A program made the position numbers and the translations under genes. From assembly GCF_050946405.1 (NCBI RefSeq), contig NZ_JBMNUS010000001.1, forward strand, positions 248,001 to 312,000: DNA of 64,000 nucleotides, in the 5' to 3' direction. This DNA comes from Pseudochelatococcus sp050946405 (GTDB lineage: Bacteria; Pseudomonadota; Alphaproteobacteria; Rhizobiales; Beijerinckiaceae). This document shows positions 50,389 through 59,179 of the stretch, piece by piece. The notes under the pieces were generated by a model. It searched no databases. It was not told the DNA's origin and saw only the letters and a program-made list of their open reading frames with translations. Numbering within the stretch: position 1 is the first letter of the stretch; each line of letters begins with the position of its first letter.

Positions 50389-51090
50389 CTAGGCGCCATC
50401 GCCGGCCACGCGGTCCAGCACTTCGAGGGCAAAAGTGCGGGTAATGCGCCGCCCGACGCTCAGCGCCTCGCGGTCCAGCACCTCCACAAGCTCCCGCGCC
50501 GCCGCGAGCGAGCGCTCCATGCGCCGCCCGAGCGCCTCGATCACGTTGGCGTCGACGACGAGTTGCCGGTCCAGGAAGAGCTTCACCAGCACGGCCCGCA
50601 GCAGGACGTCGTCGGGCGGCTCGATGGCCACGGAGGGCGACAGGCGCAGGCGCGACAGCAGATCGGGCGTGGCGAGCCCCCAGGCCTCCGGCGCGCCGCG
50701 CGCCGTGATCAGCATGGAGGCGCCCGTGCGCCGCACCACGTTGAGCAGGTGAAACATCGCATGTTCGTCGAGCGGCGTCCGGTCCGCGTCCTCGACCACG
50801 AGCGCGCTCGCCCGCGCGAGTTCCTCGACATTCCCGGCCGCGACAGCCCCCGCCGGCACGATGCGCCCGCCTGCCCGCCGCGCCCAGATCGCGGCGAGAT
50901 GCGTCTTGCCCGAGCCCGCCGGGCCGATGACGCGCAACAGCCCGTCCGGCCAGGCCGGCCAGCTCTCGATCATCGCGAACGCCTGCGCGTTGGCCGGGCC
51001 GACCAGGAAATCCTCCGCGCCGAGACGCGGCTCCACCGGCAGGTCCAGCGGCAGTTGCCGCGGCACTTGCGGGCCGAAGGCGTCAGACAT
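50389..51090 (-). CDS. hdaA: DnaA-inactivating regulator HdaA
   Basis: 233 residues, an AAA+ protein related to the DnaA core. The N-terminus carries QLPLDLPVEP, the clamp-binding hexapeptide that lets Hda proteins dock on the DnaN sliding clamp. Walker A is GPAGSGKTHL near residue 56 and the Walker B/sensor strands (ALVVEDADR, MLITARG) follow; no helix-turn-helix domain of DnaA is present. With the clamp it stimulates ATP hydrolysis by DnaA after initiation. It overlaps the upstream permease gene by 8 bases, an arrangement conserved in Rhizobiales and Caulobacter relatives. Confidence 0.9.
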   Translation of the reverse strand: MSDAFGPQVPRQLPLDLPVEPRLGAEDFLVGPANAQAFAMIESWPAWPDGLLRVIGPAGSGKTHLAAIWARRAGGRIVPAGAVAAGNVEELARASALVVEDADRTPLDEHAMFHLLNVVRRTGASMLITARGAPEAWGLATPDLLSRLRLSPSVAIEPPDDVLLRAVLVKLFLDRQLVVDANVIEALGRRMERSLAAARELVEVLDREALSVGRRITRTFALEVLDRVAGDGA

Positions 51091-52204
51091 CGAGGCGAAT
51101 CCGCGGCGCCTGCTCCTCCTCCACGCCGGTGTAGAGGGGGCTCGCCAGGTAGAGTTGCAGCGCGAAACGCGTCAGCACGCCGATGGCGGCGGCGATCGGC
51201 ACCGCGAGCAGCAGGCCCACGAAGCCGAACAGCGAGCCGAAGGCCACCAGCGCGAACATCAGCCACACCGGATGCAGCCCCACCGCGTCGCCCACGAGCT
51301 TGGGCGACAGGATGTTGCCCTCCACGAACTGGCCGAACAGGAAGATGCCGACGGTGACGGCGATCATCGTCCATTCCGGCCAGAACTGCACCAGCGCCAC
51401 CCCCACCGACAGGACGAAGCCGGTGAACGAGCCGACATAGGGAATGAAGGTCAGCGCGCCGCTGACAAGACCGATCAGCAGGCCGAAGTTCAGCCCGATG
51501 GCGGTCAACGCGATGGCGTAGAACGAGCCGAGGACGAAGCACACCAGCGCCTGTCCGCGGATGAAACCGGCGATGGCGCCGTTCATGTCCTGCGCCAGCG
51601 TGCGGATGGTATCGGCATGGCGGCGCGGCAGCCAGCTGTCGATCGTCTCGACCATCCGCCCCCAATCGACCAGCAGGTAGAAGGCGACGACCGGCGTCAC
51701 GACCAGCAACGCGAATACGCTCATCACCGCCTGGCCGCCCGACCACAGCGAGGTGGCGAAGGTGCCCATCCACCGCGCCGCCTGCCCGACGAGATCGGTC
51801 AGCGAGCGCTCCACGTTGGCCAGCGCCTCCTGCCCGCCGAGACGCTCGACCAGCGGGCCGCCGTATTCCACCGCGAGCTGTTGCAGACGCCTCGCATTCG
51901 CCGGGAGGTTCTCGATCAGCACGCCGAACTGGTTGACCACCACCGGCAGCAGCAGCAGCAGCGAGAGAATGAAGGCCAGCACGAAGAGCAGCAGGATCAG
52001 GAGCGAGGCGGTGAGCCGCCCCATGCCGATCCGCTCCAGCCGCGTCGCCACCGGATCGAGAACATAGGCGAGCGCCAGCCCGGCGACGAAGGGCAGCAGG
52101 ATGCCCCGCAGCAGGTAAACCCCGACGAGCAGCACCGCCAGCGCCACGATCCAGAAGCGCATCTGACGCTCGACAGGGGAGAAGTCAGTCATCCGCCAGT
52201 TCAT
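51083..52204 (-). CDS. AI-2E/PerM-family membrane transporter
   Basis: 373 residues from the ATG at 52204, chosen because GGAG lies 9 bases upstream; a later ATG at 52192 (MTDFSPVERQ) is also possible. Eight or so hydrophobic helices: a pair near 20-55, another near 70-95, a long amphipathic stretch (about 100-150), then five helices to about 350. The family signatures LALAYVLDPVATRLER near the start and IPYVGSFTGFVLSVGVALVQF, FLFGQFVEGNILSPKLVGDAVGLHP near residue 285 are present. Substrates in this family are mostly unproven. Directly coupled with hdaA. Confidence 0.9.
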   Translation of the reverse strand: MNWRMTDFSPVERQMRFWIVALAVLLVGVYLLRGILLPFVAGLALAYVLDPVATRLERIGMGRLTASLLILLLFVLAFILSLLLLLPVVVNQFGVLIENLPANARRLQQLAVEYGGPLVERLGGQEALANVERSLTDLVGQAARWMGTFATSLWSGGQAVMSVFALLVVTPVVAFYLLVDWGRMVETIDSWLPRRHADTIRTLAQDMNGAIAGFIRGQALVCFVLGSFYAIALTAIGLNFGLLIGLVSGALTFIPYVGSFTGFVLSVGVALVQFWPEWTMIAVTVGIFLFGQFVEGNILSPKLVGDAVGLHPVWLMFALVAFGSLFGFVGLLLAVPIAAAIGVLTRFALQLYLASPLYTGVEEEQAPRIRLDV

Positions 52205-52276
52205 TTCCGCCAACTCCGTTCCCGCCGGCGCATCGCGCGAAGAATATCCGCTTCCGCACCATCTAATACCGATTTT

Positions 52277-52822
52277 TCATTCGGCCATATGACGAAGCCA
52301 CAGTGCGAGATAGGCGCCCGCAGAAGCAAGCGTCAAGACGACGACGGCGGCCATGCCCGCATTGAACAGCCACGGCGCGGCCGCGTCCGGCCCCGCGCCC
52401 GTGAGCCCGAGGCTGCCGAGGGCGAGCGCGGCGAGCCCGATCTGCGCCGCCGTGTTCAGCTTGCTGACCAGCAGCGGGCTGATCGCCACCGGCCGCGCCA
52501 TCAGCCAGGAGATGACGACGGCCATCAGAATCAGCACATCGCGCGAGACGACGAGAATCGCCATCCACCCCGGCAGCACGCCGGCGATGGCGAGCGAGAC
52601 GTAGATCGACACCAGCAGGGCCTTGTCGGCGACGGCGTCGAGATAGGCGCCGAGTTCGCTGCGCATGTCGAACCGGCGCGCGATGTAGCCGTCGACGCCA
52701 TCGGAGAGGCCGGCGATCACAAAAAGCGTGAAGGCCGCGACCCATGCCCCGGCGCCGATCGACACCACGATGACAGGCACCAGCAGCAACCGCACGATCG
52801 TGATCAGGTTGGGAATCGTCAT
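52277..52822 (-). CDS. CDP-alcohol phosphatidyltransferase
   Basis: 181 residues from the ATG at 52822 (MTIPNLITIVRL). The family signature DGxxARxxxxxxxxGxxxDxxxD is complete in the segment beginning DGYIARRFDMRSELG, near residue 42, with all three aspartates of the metal site. Five or six membrane helices. The N-terminus TIPNLITIVR resembles cardiolipin synthase or phosphatidylglycerophosphate synthase; exact head group cannot be read from the sequence. It opens the minus-strand group that continues with the permease and hdaA, and is divergent from purM. Confidence 0.88.
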   Translation of the reverse strand: MTIPNLITIVRLLLVPVIVVSIGAGAWVAAFTLFVIAGLSDGVDGYIARRFDMRSELGAYLDAVADKALLVSIYVSLAIAGVLPGWMAILVVSRDVLILMAVVISWLMARPVAISPLLVSKLNTAAQIGLAALALGSLGLTGAGPDAAAPWLFNAGMAAVVVLTLASAGAYLALWLRHMAE

Positions 52823-53182
52823 GATAAGGACGCTCGTCCTCCGGCTTGCGGGCCGCGCCTTCCTCGCCGCGCGGCCCTGAAAGGGCACAATAGCAACTCG
52901 CATTCGCCTTATACCGCTTCTCGGCGAGCTTGACCCGTTGAGAAACGGTCAGGCCCATCGCAGACCGGGAGCATCGGCGTCAATGCGCGAATCGGGCGCA
53001 AGTTGCACAAAGAGATGCAAATCGCGCAGAGGGATGAAGACGGAAGCGATTCATGCGGCAGGCCCGGTCCGGCGCACGAGCGCGGGCGGGTTGGCCTGCC
53101 ACGGTTTCCGGGGCTTGCCCCTTGCCTTTGAGCTTCCGGCAGCGTAGGTGCCTGATGAAGGGCAGCAGCGGGAATTGCAGCG
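52823..53182. other. Divergent intergenic region upstream of purM
   Basis: 360 bases between the CDP-alcohol transferase and purM starts, holding promoters for both directions. A short interrupted dyad (TGACCCGTT with AAACGGTCA, near 52930-52951) is visible. No known riboswitch or reading frame was recognised. Confidence 0.4.
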
Positions 53183-54268
53183 ATGTCGCAGACCGAACAT
53201 GACGAACCGGACAGGAACGGATTGACCTACGCGCAGGCGGGCGTCGACATCGACGCCGGCAACGCCATGGTGGAAGCGATCAAGCCGCTCGTGCGCACGA
53301 CGCGCCGCCCCGGCGCGGACGGCACCATCGGCGGCTTCGGCGGCCTGTTCGACCTGAAAGCCGCCGGCTATACCGACCCGATCCTCGTCGCCGCCAACGA
53401 CGGCGTCGGCACGAAAGTCAAGATCGCCATCGAGACCGGCCGCCACGAGACGATCGGCATCGATCTCGTCGCCATGTGCGTCAACGATCTCGTCGTGCAG
53501 GGCGCGGAGCCGCTGTTCTTCCTCGATTATTACGCCACCGGCAAGCTCGACCCGCGCGAGGGCGCCCTCATCGTGCAGGGCATCGCCGAAGGTTGCCGGC
53601 AGGCGGGATGCGCCCTGCTCGGCGGCGAGACGGCGGAAATGCCGGGCCTCTACGGCCACGGCGACTACGACCTCGCCGGTTTCGCCGTGGGAGCCGCGGA
53701 GCGCGGCGGGCTGCTGCCGCGCGGCGACATCGGGCCGGGCGACGTCATCCTCGGCCTGCCCTCCTCCGGCGTTCATTCGAACGGGTTCTCGCTCGTGCGC
53801 CGCATCGTCTCCGCCGCCGGTCTCGGCTGGGACGCGCCCGCGCCGTTCGCGCCTGGAAAATCCCTCGGCGAGGCGCTGCTGGAGCCCACGCGCATTTATG
53901 TGCGCCCGCTGCTCGCGGCCCTGCGCCGCACGGACGCCATCAAGGGCCTCGCCCACATCACCGGCGGCGGCTTCATCGACAACATTCCGCGCGTGCTGCC
54001 GGAAGGCACGGCCGCGCGGCTCGATCTCGGCCGCATCGCGCCGCCGCCGGTATTCGGCTGGCTCGCCCGCACCGGCGGCGTGGCGGAAGCGGAGATGCTG
54101 CGCACTTTCAACTGCGGCATCGGCATGGTCGTCATCGTGGCGGCCGGGCAGGCCGATGCGGTGACGCAGGCGCTGATCGCCGAGGGCGAGGCGCCGGCGC
54201 CGATCGGTGAAATCACCGAGGCGGGCGAGGGACCGCGCGTCGTCACCGCCGGCGGGCTGGCGCTGTGA
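53183..54268 (+). CDS. purM: Phosphoribosylformylglycinamidine cyclo-ligase (AIR synthetase)
   Basis: 361 residues. Signatures: YAQAGVDIDAGNAMVEAIKP at the start, AANDGVGTKVKIA near residue 72 (ATP/substrate loop), MCVNDLVVQGAEPLFFLDYY, GGETAEMPG and HITGGGFIDNIPRVLP. It closes the imidazole ring in step five of purine synthesis. The stop overlaps the purN start (GTGA), so PurM and PurN are coupled; this order is standard in alphaproteobacteria. Confidence 0.97.
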   Translation: MSQTEHDEPDRNGLTYAQAGVDIDAGNAMVEAIKPLVRTTRRPGADGTIGGFGGLFDLKAAGYTDPILVAANDGVGTKVKIAIETGRHETIGIDLVAMCVNDLVVQGAEPLFFLDYYATGKLDPREGALIVQGIAEGCRQAGCALLGGETAEMPGLYGHGDYDLAGFAVGAAERGGLLPRGDIGPGDVILGLPSSGVHSNGFSLVRRIVSAAGLGWDAPAPFAPGKSLGEALLEPTRIYVRPLLAALRRTDAIKGLAHITGGGFIDNIPRVLPEGTAARLDLGRIAPPPVFGWLARTGGVAEAEMLRTFNCGIGMVVIVAAGQADAVTQALIAEGEAPAPIGEITEAGEGPRVVTAGGLAL

Positions 54269-54951
54269 CCGGCGCGACGACCGGGCGGCTGCGCACGGCG
54301 GTGCTGATTTCCGGGCGCGGCTCCAACATGGCCGCGCTGCTGACGGCGGCGGCGGCAGCGGACTTTCCCGCCGAGATCGTGCTCGTCGCCGCGAACCGGC
54401 CGGACGCGGGGGGCCTTGCCACCGCCCGCGAGGCGGGGATCGCGACGGAAACCGTCGATCACAAACCCTTCGGGCGCGATCGCGAAGCTTTCGAGCATGC
54501 GCTCGACGCGCGGCTTGCCGCGCACGGCATCGAGCTCGTCTGCCTCGCCGGCTTCATGCGCATTCTCACGCCGTGGTTCGTCGGGCGCTGGCTCGGGCGG
54601 CTCGTCAACATCCACCCGTCGCTGCTGCCCTCCTTCCCCGGCACGCGGACCCATGAACGCGCGCTCGAGGCCGGCGTGCGCCTGCACGGCTGCACGGTGC
54701 ATTTCGTGGAACCCGAGGTGGATGCCGGCCCCATCATCGCGCAGGCGGCCGTGCCGGTGCTGCCGGGCGACACGCCGGAGATGCTGGCGGCGCGCGTGCT
54801 CGTGCAGGAGCACGGGCTTTATCCCCGCGCGCTCGCCCTCGTCGCGAGCGGGGCCGTGCGCTTCGTGCCGGGACAACCTTCCGGCAGGGCGGAAACGAGC
54901 GCCGCCGCCGACACCACGCCCGCCACGCTCGCCCTTAGCGTTCCAGCCTGA
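54265..54951 (+). CDS. purN: Phosphoribosylglycinamide formyltransferase
   Basis: 228 residues from a GTG at 54265 that shares four bases with the purM stop. The fold shows AVLISGRGSNMAALL near residue 12, VCLAGFMRILTPWFV near 90 and the catalytic NIHPSLLPSFPG with its histidine near 117, plus HGCTVHFVEPEVDAGPIIAQ with the catalytic Asp. It transfers formate from 10-formyl-THF to GAR. The Ala/Pro tail (ETSAAADTTPATLALSVPA) is variable. Confidence 0.97.
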   Translation: MTGATTGRLRTAVLISGRGSNMAALLTAAAAADFPAEIVLVAANRPDAGGLATAREAGIATETVDHKPFGRDREAFEHALDARLAAHGIELVCLAGFMRILTPWFVGRWLGRLVNIHPSLLPSFPGTRTHERALEAGVRLHGCTVHFVEPEVDAGPIIAQAAVPVLPGDTPEMLAARVLVQEHGLYPRALALVASGAVRFVPGQPSGRAETSAAADTTPATLALSVPA

Positions 54952-55023
54952 AGCGACGCCCCGGCAAGCGGGGCCGCGACGCAAGGCTCGGGGCACAAAT
55001 GCGCCTGCGGAAAACGCGCCCTC

Positions 55024-55048
55024 GGGCGGGAGCGCGGCGCCCCCGCCC
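55024..55048. terminator. Possible bidirectional terminator between purN and the lipoprotein gene
   Basis: GGGCGGG (55024-55030) and CCCGCCC (55042-55048) form a 7-base-pair GC stem with an 11-base loop, in the 112-base gap between convergent genes. No clear T run on either side. Confidence 0.4.
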
Positions 55049-55063
55049 TCTGTTGAAGAAGCG

Positions 55064-56341
55064 TCAGCGCAGCTCGCGCGGCGCGGCGCTCACGGTGACA
55101 GCCGCGTTCTGGCGCACTTCCAGCACCGCCAGCGCACGATCGTTGGTGCCGTTCGTGTTGAAGCGGAACACGCCGTCCGCGCCGGCGAAGCCAGCCCGGT
55201 TGGTCAGCACGGCGGTGGAGAAGCGCTGCGACCCCTGCGTGCGCACGAGCGCCGCCGCCAGCGACACCGCGTCATACGTCAGGCTCGCGATGCGCGCCGG
55301 CTCCGCGCCGTATTTCGCGCGGTAGCGCTGCGCGAAGGCGTTGAAGCCCGCGCCGTCGGGAGCGGCGAACCAGCCGCCCTGAAGGCCGGGCGCCGCCAGC
55401 GCGCGCTGGTCGTTCCACAGCGACGTGCCGAGCAGTTTCACCCGCCCCGTATCGACGCCCGCCGCGCGCAGGTATTGCGCGATGCTCGGCAGCGTATCGG
55501 CGTTATCGGGCAGGAACAGCGCATCCGCGCGGCCGGCGCTCGCGGCGATGCGCTGCACGGCCTGCGGCAGGTTGGAGCGGTCGGCGGCGTAGGATTCGAT
55601 GGCGACGACACGCCCGCCCGTGGCCGCGACCGTCTCCTGGAACGCCGCCCGCACGACCTGCCCGTAGGCGTTGTCGGGAATGAGCGCCGCGAACGAGCGA
55701 CGGCCCCGCTGGGACGCGAAGCGGATGATGCGATCCACCTCCGTTTCCGGCAGGAAGCTCAGCAGGTACACGCCCGGCTGGGCGACGTTGCTGTCGGTGG
55801 AGAAGGAGATGACCGGCCGGCCCTGCTGCCGCGCGACGGAGCCCGCCGCGGCGGTGGAGGCCGAGAACAGCGGGCCGAGCACCAGCTCCGCCCCCTGGCC
55901 GATCGCGGCGCGCGTCGCCTCGCGCGCGCCGGCTTCCGAGCCGCGATCGTCGCGCACCAGAATCTGGATGTCCGGCTCGTTGAATTCGCTGATGGCGAGT
56001 TCCGCCGCGTTGCGCAGCGATTGCGCCGTCGCACCCGCGCCGCCCTGCGCCGACAGCGGCAGCACCAGCGCCACCTTCACCGATCCCGCGCCGATCACGC
56101 TGTCGGCCACAGCCCCGGACGCGGCGCCGTCATCCGCGCCGCCGAGGCCGAAAAGCCCGCCGGAACCGGAGGAGCAGCCGGCAAGCATCAATCCCGCGCA
56201 CAGGGCGGCGGCAAGGCTCCTGAGCCCCGCACGCCGCGCGCGCGACTCCGGCGCCCCGATCTGCGGCCGGCAAGTCTGCGGCCGGCAAGCGTCCGATCGT
56301 GAAGATTTGGCTGGCAGACTGCGGTTGAACGCTCGGATCAC
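55064..56341 (-). CDS. Penicillin-binding-protein-activator-like periplasmic lipoprotein
   Basis: 425 residues from a GTG at 56341 with a strong GGGAGAG site 7 bases upstream. A lipobox LMLAGC places the lipidated cysteine at residue 56; the preceding 40 residues are basic and polar, with a 15-base tandem duplication (56260-56289) repeating RPQTC-type residues, so the real start might be later. The mature part is a type 1 periplasmic-binding fold: VALVLPLSAQGGAGA, ELVLGPLFSASTAAAG, DNAYGQVVRAAF, LTYDAVSLAAALV. This family (PF13458 type) next to rsmI-yraN is the LpoA-like activator of penicillin-binding protein 1A, or a branched-chain amino-acid binding relative. Divergent from rsmI. Confidence 0.8.
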   Translation of the reverse strand: MIRAFNRSLPAKSSRSDACRPQTCRPQIGAPESRARRAGLRSLAAALCAGLMLAGCSSGSGGLFGLGGADDGAASGAVADSVIGAGSVKVALVLPLSAQGGAGATAQSLRNAAELAISEFNEPDIQILVRDDRGSEAGAREATRAAIGQGAELVLGPLFSASTAAAGSVARQQGRPVISFSTDSNVAQPGVYLLSFLPETEVDRIIRFASQRGRRSFAALIPDNAYGQVVRAAFQETVAATGGRVVAIESYAADRSNLPQAVQRIAASAGRADALFLPDNADTLPSIAQYLRAAGVDTGRVKLLGTSLWNDQRALAAPGLQGGWFAAPDGAGFNAFAQRYRAKYGAEPARIASLTYDAVSLAAALVRTQGSQRFSTAVLTNRAGFAGADGVFRFNTNGTNDRALAVLEVRQNAAVTVSAAPRELR

Positions 56342-56686
56342 GGAACTCTCCCTGGCTACGGACAAGACAGGCTCACTCACAACGCAAGCGTGCATCCTTC
56401 CGATACAATCTTGCGGGGGGCCGACGCAAGGCCGATACAAGCGCAATGCGCAAACGTTGCCGATACTACCGACCTGTCGCTGTTTCGCAATCAAAGCTTA
56501 ACACCCGTTTACGTCACGGCGAAAACGTCGCCCTCGCGCAGGCGCCATTGTCGGGCGCGCCGCGGGCTGCTATCCCCATTTATCGGCGGCCCGGTCCCGT
56601 GCCATGCTTGTGCCATGCCACAGGCCGCGAACCGCGATCGCGCACGCGGCCGAAGACGCGGCGGGCGTGAACAGGATGTTGATGAC
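56342..56686. other. Divergent intergenic region between the lipoprotein gene and rsmI
   Basis: 345 bases holding promoters for both directions. Translated frames crossing it have no start with ribosome site and no family resemblance. No hairpin or motif stood out. Confidence 0.4.
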
Positions 56687-57706
56687 ATGAGCGATGACAA
56701 GCGCGCGCCAGCGCCAGAAACCGACAGCGCGACGAATGCGCCGACTCCCGCGCCGCTTCGCGCCCCGCCCGCTTCCCTGCCCGGCGCCGTGCCGTCCGCC
56801 TCGCATTTCACCGCCTTCGGCCTCGCCGCGGAGGCGGAGCCGATCGCGCCGGGGCTGCATATCGTCGCGACGCCCATCGGCAACCTCAAGGACATCACCT
56901 TCCGCGCGCTCGGCACCCTCGCGGCCGCCGACGCCGTGCTCGCCGAAGACACGCGCGTCACCAAGGTGCTGCTCGCCCATTACGGCATCACCACGCCGCT
57001 CATCGGCTATCACGAGCACAACGCGGAGCAGATGCGCCCCAAGGTTCTCGCCCGCCTGCAAGCGGGAGAGGCGCTGGCGCTGGTGTCGGACGCCGGCACG
57101 CCGCTCGTCTCCGATCCCGGCTATCGGCTCGTCGAGGATGCGCTGGCGCACGGCATCCGGGTCACGTCGAATCCCGGCCCTTCCGCCGTGCTCACGGCGC
57201 TCGTCGTTTCCGGCCTGCCGACCGATCGCTTTTTCTTCGAGGGGTTCCTGCCCGTCAGGAGCGGCCCGCGCCGGGCGCGGCTGGCGGCGCTGGGCGAGGT
57301 GCCGGCGACGCTGGTCTTCTTCGAATCGCCGCGCCGGGTCGGCGACATGCTGGCCGATGCCGCCGCCGTGCTCGGCGAGCGCCCCGCCGCCGTGGCGCGC
57401 GAACTGACGAAGCTTTACGAAGAAGTGCGGCGGGACACATTGCCGGCGCTGGCGCAAAGCTACGCGCAGGAAACGCCCAAGGGGGAGATCGTGGTGCTGG
57501 TCGGCCCGCCGGGCGCGGATGCGCGGGCGCTGTCGCAGGCCGATCTCGACACGCGCCTTGCCGCCGCCCTCGCGCGCCACAGCGTCAAGGACGCCGCCGC
57601 CATCGTTTCCGCGGAGACGGGGCAGCCGAAACGCGAGGTCTATGCCCGCGCGCTGCAACTGACCGCCGCCCGCCCGGACGACGACGGCGAGCCGCCGGCG
57701 CCATGA
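56687..57706 (+). CDS. rsmI: 16S rRNA 2'-O-ribose C1402 methyltransferase
   Basis: 339 residues from the ATG at 56687; about 50 residues of Pro/Ala-rich leader precede the conserved core. The core begins GLHIVATPIGNLKDITFRAL, and contains AEDTRVTKVLLAHYGI, LVSDAGTPLVSDPGYRLV, SNPGPSAVLTALVVSGLP and FEGFLP near the family signature positions. RsmI methylates the ribose of C1402 in the 30S P site. Stop and yraN start overlap (ATGA). Confidence 0.95.
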   Translation: MSDDKRAPAPETDSATNAPTPAPLRAPPASLPGAVPSASHFTAFGLAAEAEPIAPGLHIVATPIGNLKDITFRALGTLAAADAVLAEDTRVTKVLLAHYGITTPLIGYHEHNAEQMRPKVLARLQAGEALALVSDAGTPLVSDPGYRLVEDALAHGIRVTSNPGPSAVLTALVVSGLPTDRFFFEGFLPVRSGPRRARLAALGEVPATLVFFESPRRVGDMLADAAAVLGERPAAVARELTKLYEEVRRDTLPALAQSYAQETPKGEIVVLVGPPGADARALSQADLDTRLAAALARHSVKDAAAIVSAETGQPKREVYARALQLTAARPDDDGEPPAP

Positions 57707-58086
57707 CGAGGCGAACGGCGGACGCCAGACGCGCCGCGACGCACGACGCGGGCTTGCAGGCCGAAAGGCTCGCCGCCTTCCTGCTGATGCTGAAGGGCTA
57801 TCGCATCCTCTCGCGCCGCTACCGCGCCGGAGGCGGCGAGATCGATATCGTCGCGCAGCGCGGCAACACCGTCGCTTTCGTCGAGGTGAAGGCGCGCGCC
57901 GCGCTCGACGATGCCCGCCAGGCCATCACCGCCGACAAGCAGCGGCGCATCGTGGGCGCCGTCCGTCACTGGCTGGCGCGCAACGCCTGGGCGATGCCGA
58001 TGACCCTGCGCTGCGACGCCGTGTTCGTCGGCCGCAAGGGCCTGCCGCGCCATGTGCGCGATGTCATGACGCTTTATCTGGACTGA
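57703..58086 (+). CDS. yraN: YraN/UPF0102 family nuclease-like protein
   Basis: 127 residues with the restriction-endonuclease-like fold of UPF0102: AERLAAFLLMLKGYRILSRRYRAGGGEIDIVAQRG, then FVEVKAR, the D-ExK nuclease motif (EID and EVK). The family is predicted to process branched DNA or act as an endonuclease, but its cellular role is unsettled. Coupled to rsmI by a four-base overlap and followed by gshB, a conserved alphaproteobacterial order. Confidence 0.9.
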   Translation: MTRRTADARRAATHDAGLQAERLAAFLLMLKGYRILSRRYRAGGGEIDIVAQRGNTVAFVEVKARAALDDARQAITADKQRRIVGAVRHWLARNAWAMPMTLRCDAVFVGRKGLPRHVRDVMTLYLD

Positions 58087-58160
58087 ACGTTTTGCGATTG
58101 CGGGCCGCGCGCCGGAGCCGCATAAATCGGGACGTATCAATTCAAGTGGAGCATTAGGCG

Positions 58161-59123
58161 ATGAGTCTTGTCGTGGCCGTCCAGATGGACCCGATCGAGC
58201 ATATCAATGTGGCGGGCGATTCCACCTTCGCCCTGCTGCTGGAGGCGCAGGCGCGCGGGCACGAACTGCTGTACTACACGCCGGACTCGCTCTCGCTGCG
58301 CGACAGCCGCGTCACCGCGAAGGTGCGCCCGCTCACCGTGCGCGACACCGCCGCGCCCGGCCACGCCACCCTCGGCGAGGCGCGCCGCATCGACCTCGAG
58401 AGCGAGACCGACGTCGTGCTGCTGCGGCAGGACCCGCCCTTCGATCTCGCCTACATCACCTCCACGCACCTGCTGGAGCGTATCCACCCGAAAACCTTTG
58501 TGGTCAACGATCCGGCCGCCGTCCGCAACGCGCCGGAGAAGGTTTTCGTGACCGCTTTTCCCGAATTGATGCCACCCACGCTGATCACCCGCGACAAGGA
58601 CGACATCGAGGCTTTCCGCCGCGAGCACGGCGTCATCGTGATGAAGCCGCTTTACGGCCACGGCGGCGCGGCGGTGTTCCAGGTCAACGAGCAGGACGGC
58701 AATTTCGGCTCGCTCTTCGATCTCTTTTCCGTCACCTTCCGCGAACCTTGGGTAGTGCAGAAATTTCTGCCGCAGGTGAAGTTCGGTGACAAGCGCATCA
58801 TCCTCGCCGATGGCGAACATGCCGGGGCCGTCAACCGCGTGCCGGCCGAAAACGATATACGTTCCAACATGGTAAGGGGTGGGGCCGCGGTCGCCGCCGA
58901 GCTGACGGAGCGTGAGCGCGAGATCTGCGAGACCATCGGCCCGCATCTGCGCGAACGCGGGCTGCTGTTCGTCGGCATCGATGTGATCGACGGTTGGCTC
59001 ACCGAGATCAACGTCACCTCGCCCACCGGCATCCGTGCGATCCGGCGCAACGGCGGGCCGGATGTCGCCGCCATCATCTGGGACGCCATCGAGCGCCGCC
59101 GCGCGCAGGGTCAGCGGGCGTGA
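58161..59123 (+). CDS. gshB: Glutathione synthetase
   Basis: 320 residues. The N-terminal domain begins VAVQMDPIEHINVAGDSTFALLLEA; the ATP-grasp domain has LLRQDPPFDLAYITSTHLLE, VMKPLYGHGGAAVF (glycine-rich loop) and the metal-binding LTEINVTSPTGIRAI near residue 285. It joins gamma-glutamylcysteine and glycine. GGAG lies 8-9 bases upstream of the ATG. Third gene in the rsmI-yraN-gshB group. Confidence 0.97.
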   Translation: MSLVVAVQMDPIEHINVAGDSTFALLLEAQARGHELLYYTPDSLSLRDSRVTAKVRPLTVRDTAAPGHATLGEARRIDLESETDVVLLRQDPPFDLAYITSTHLLERIHPKTFVVNDPAAVRNAPEKVFVTAFPELMPPTLITRDKDDIEAFRREHGVIVMKPLYGHGGAAVFQVNEQDGNFGSLFDLFSVTFREPWVVQKFLPQVKFGDKRIILADGEHAGAVNRVPAENDIRSNMVRGGAAVAAELTEREREICETIGPHLRERGLLFVGIDVIDGWLTEINVTSPTGIRAIRRNGGPDVAAIIWDAIERRRAQGQRA

Positions 59124-59130
59124 AAGCGGG

Positions 59131-59172
59131 TTCCGTGACCGTGATTCCCGTTTCCGTGACCGTTGTTCCCGG
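59131..59172. repeat. Tandem 21-base direct repeat between gshB and nth
   Basis: Two adjacent copies (59131-59151 and 59152-59172) share 18 of 21 bases around TTCCGTGACCGT and TTCCC. They lie between the stop codons of convergent gshB and nth. Confidence 0.75.
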
Positions 59173-59179
59173 CGAAGAG

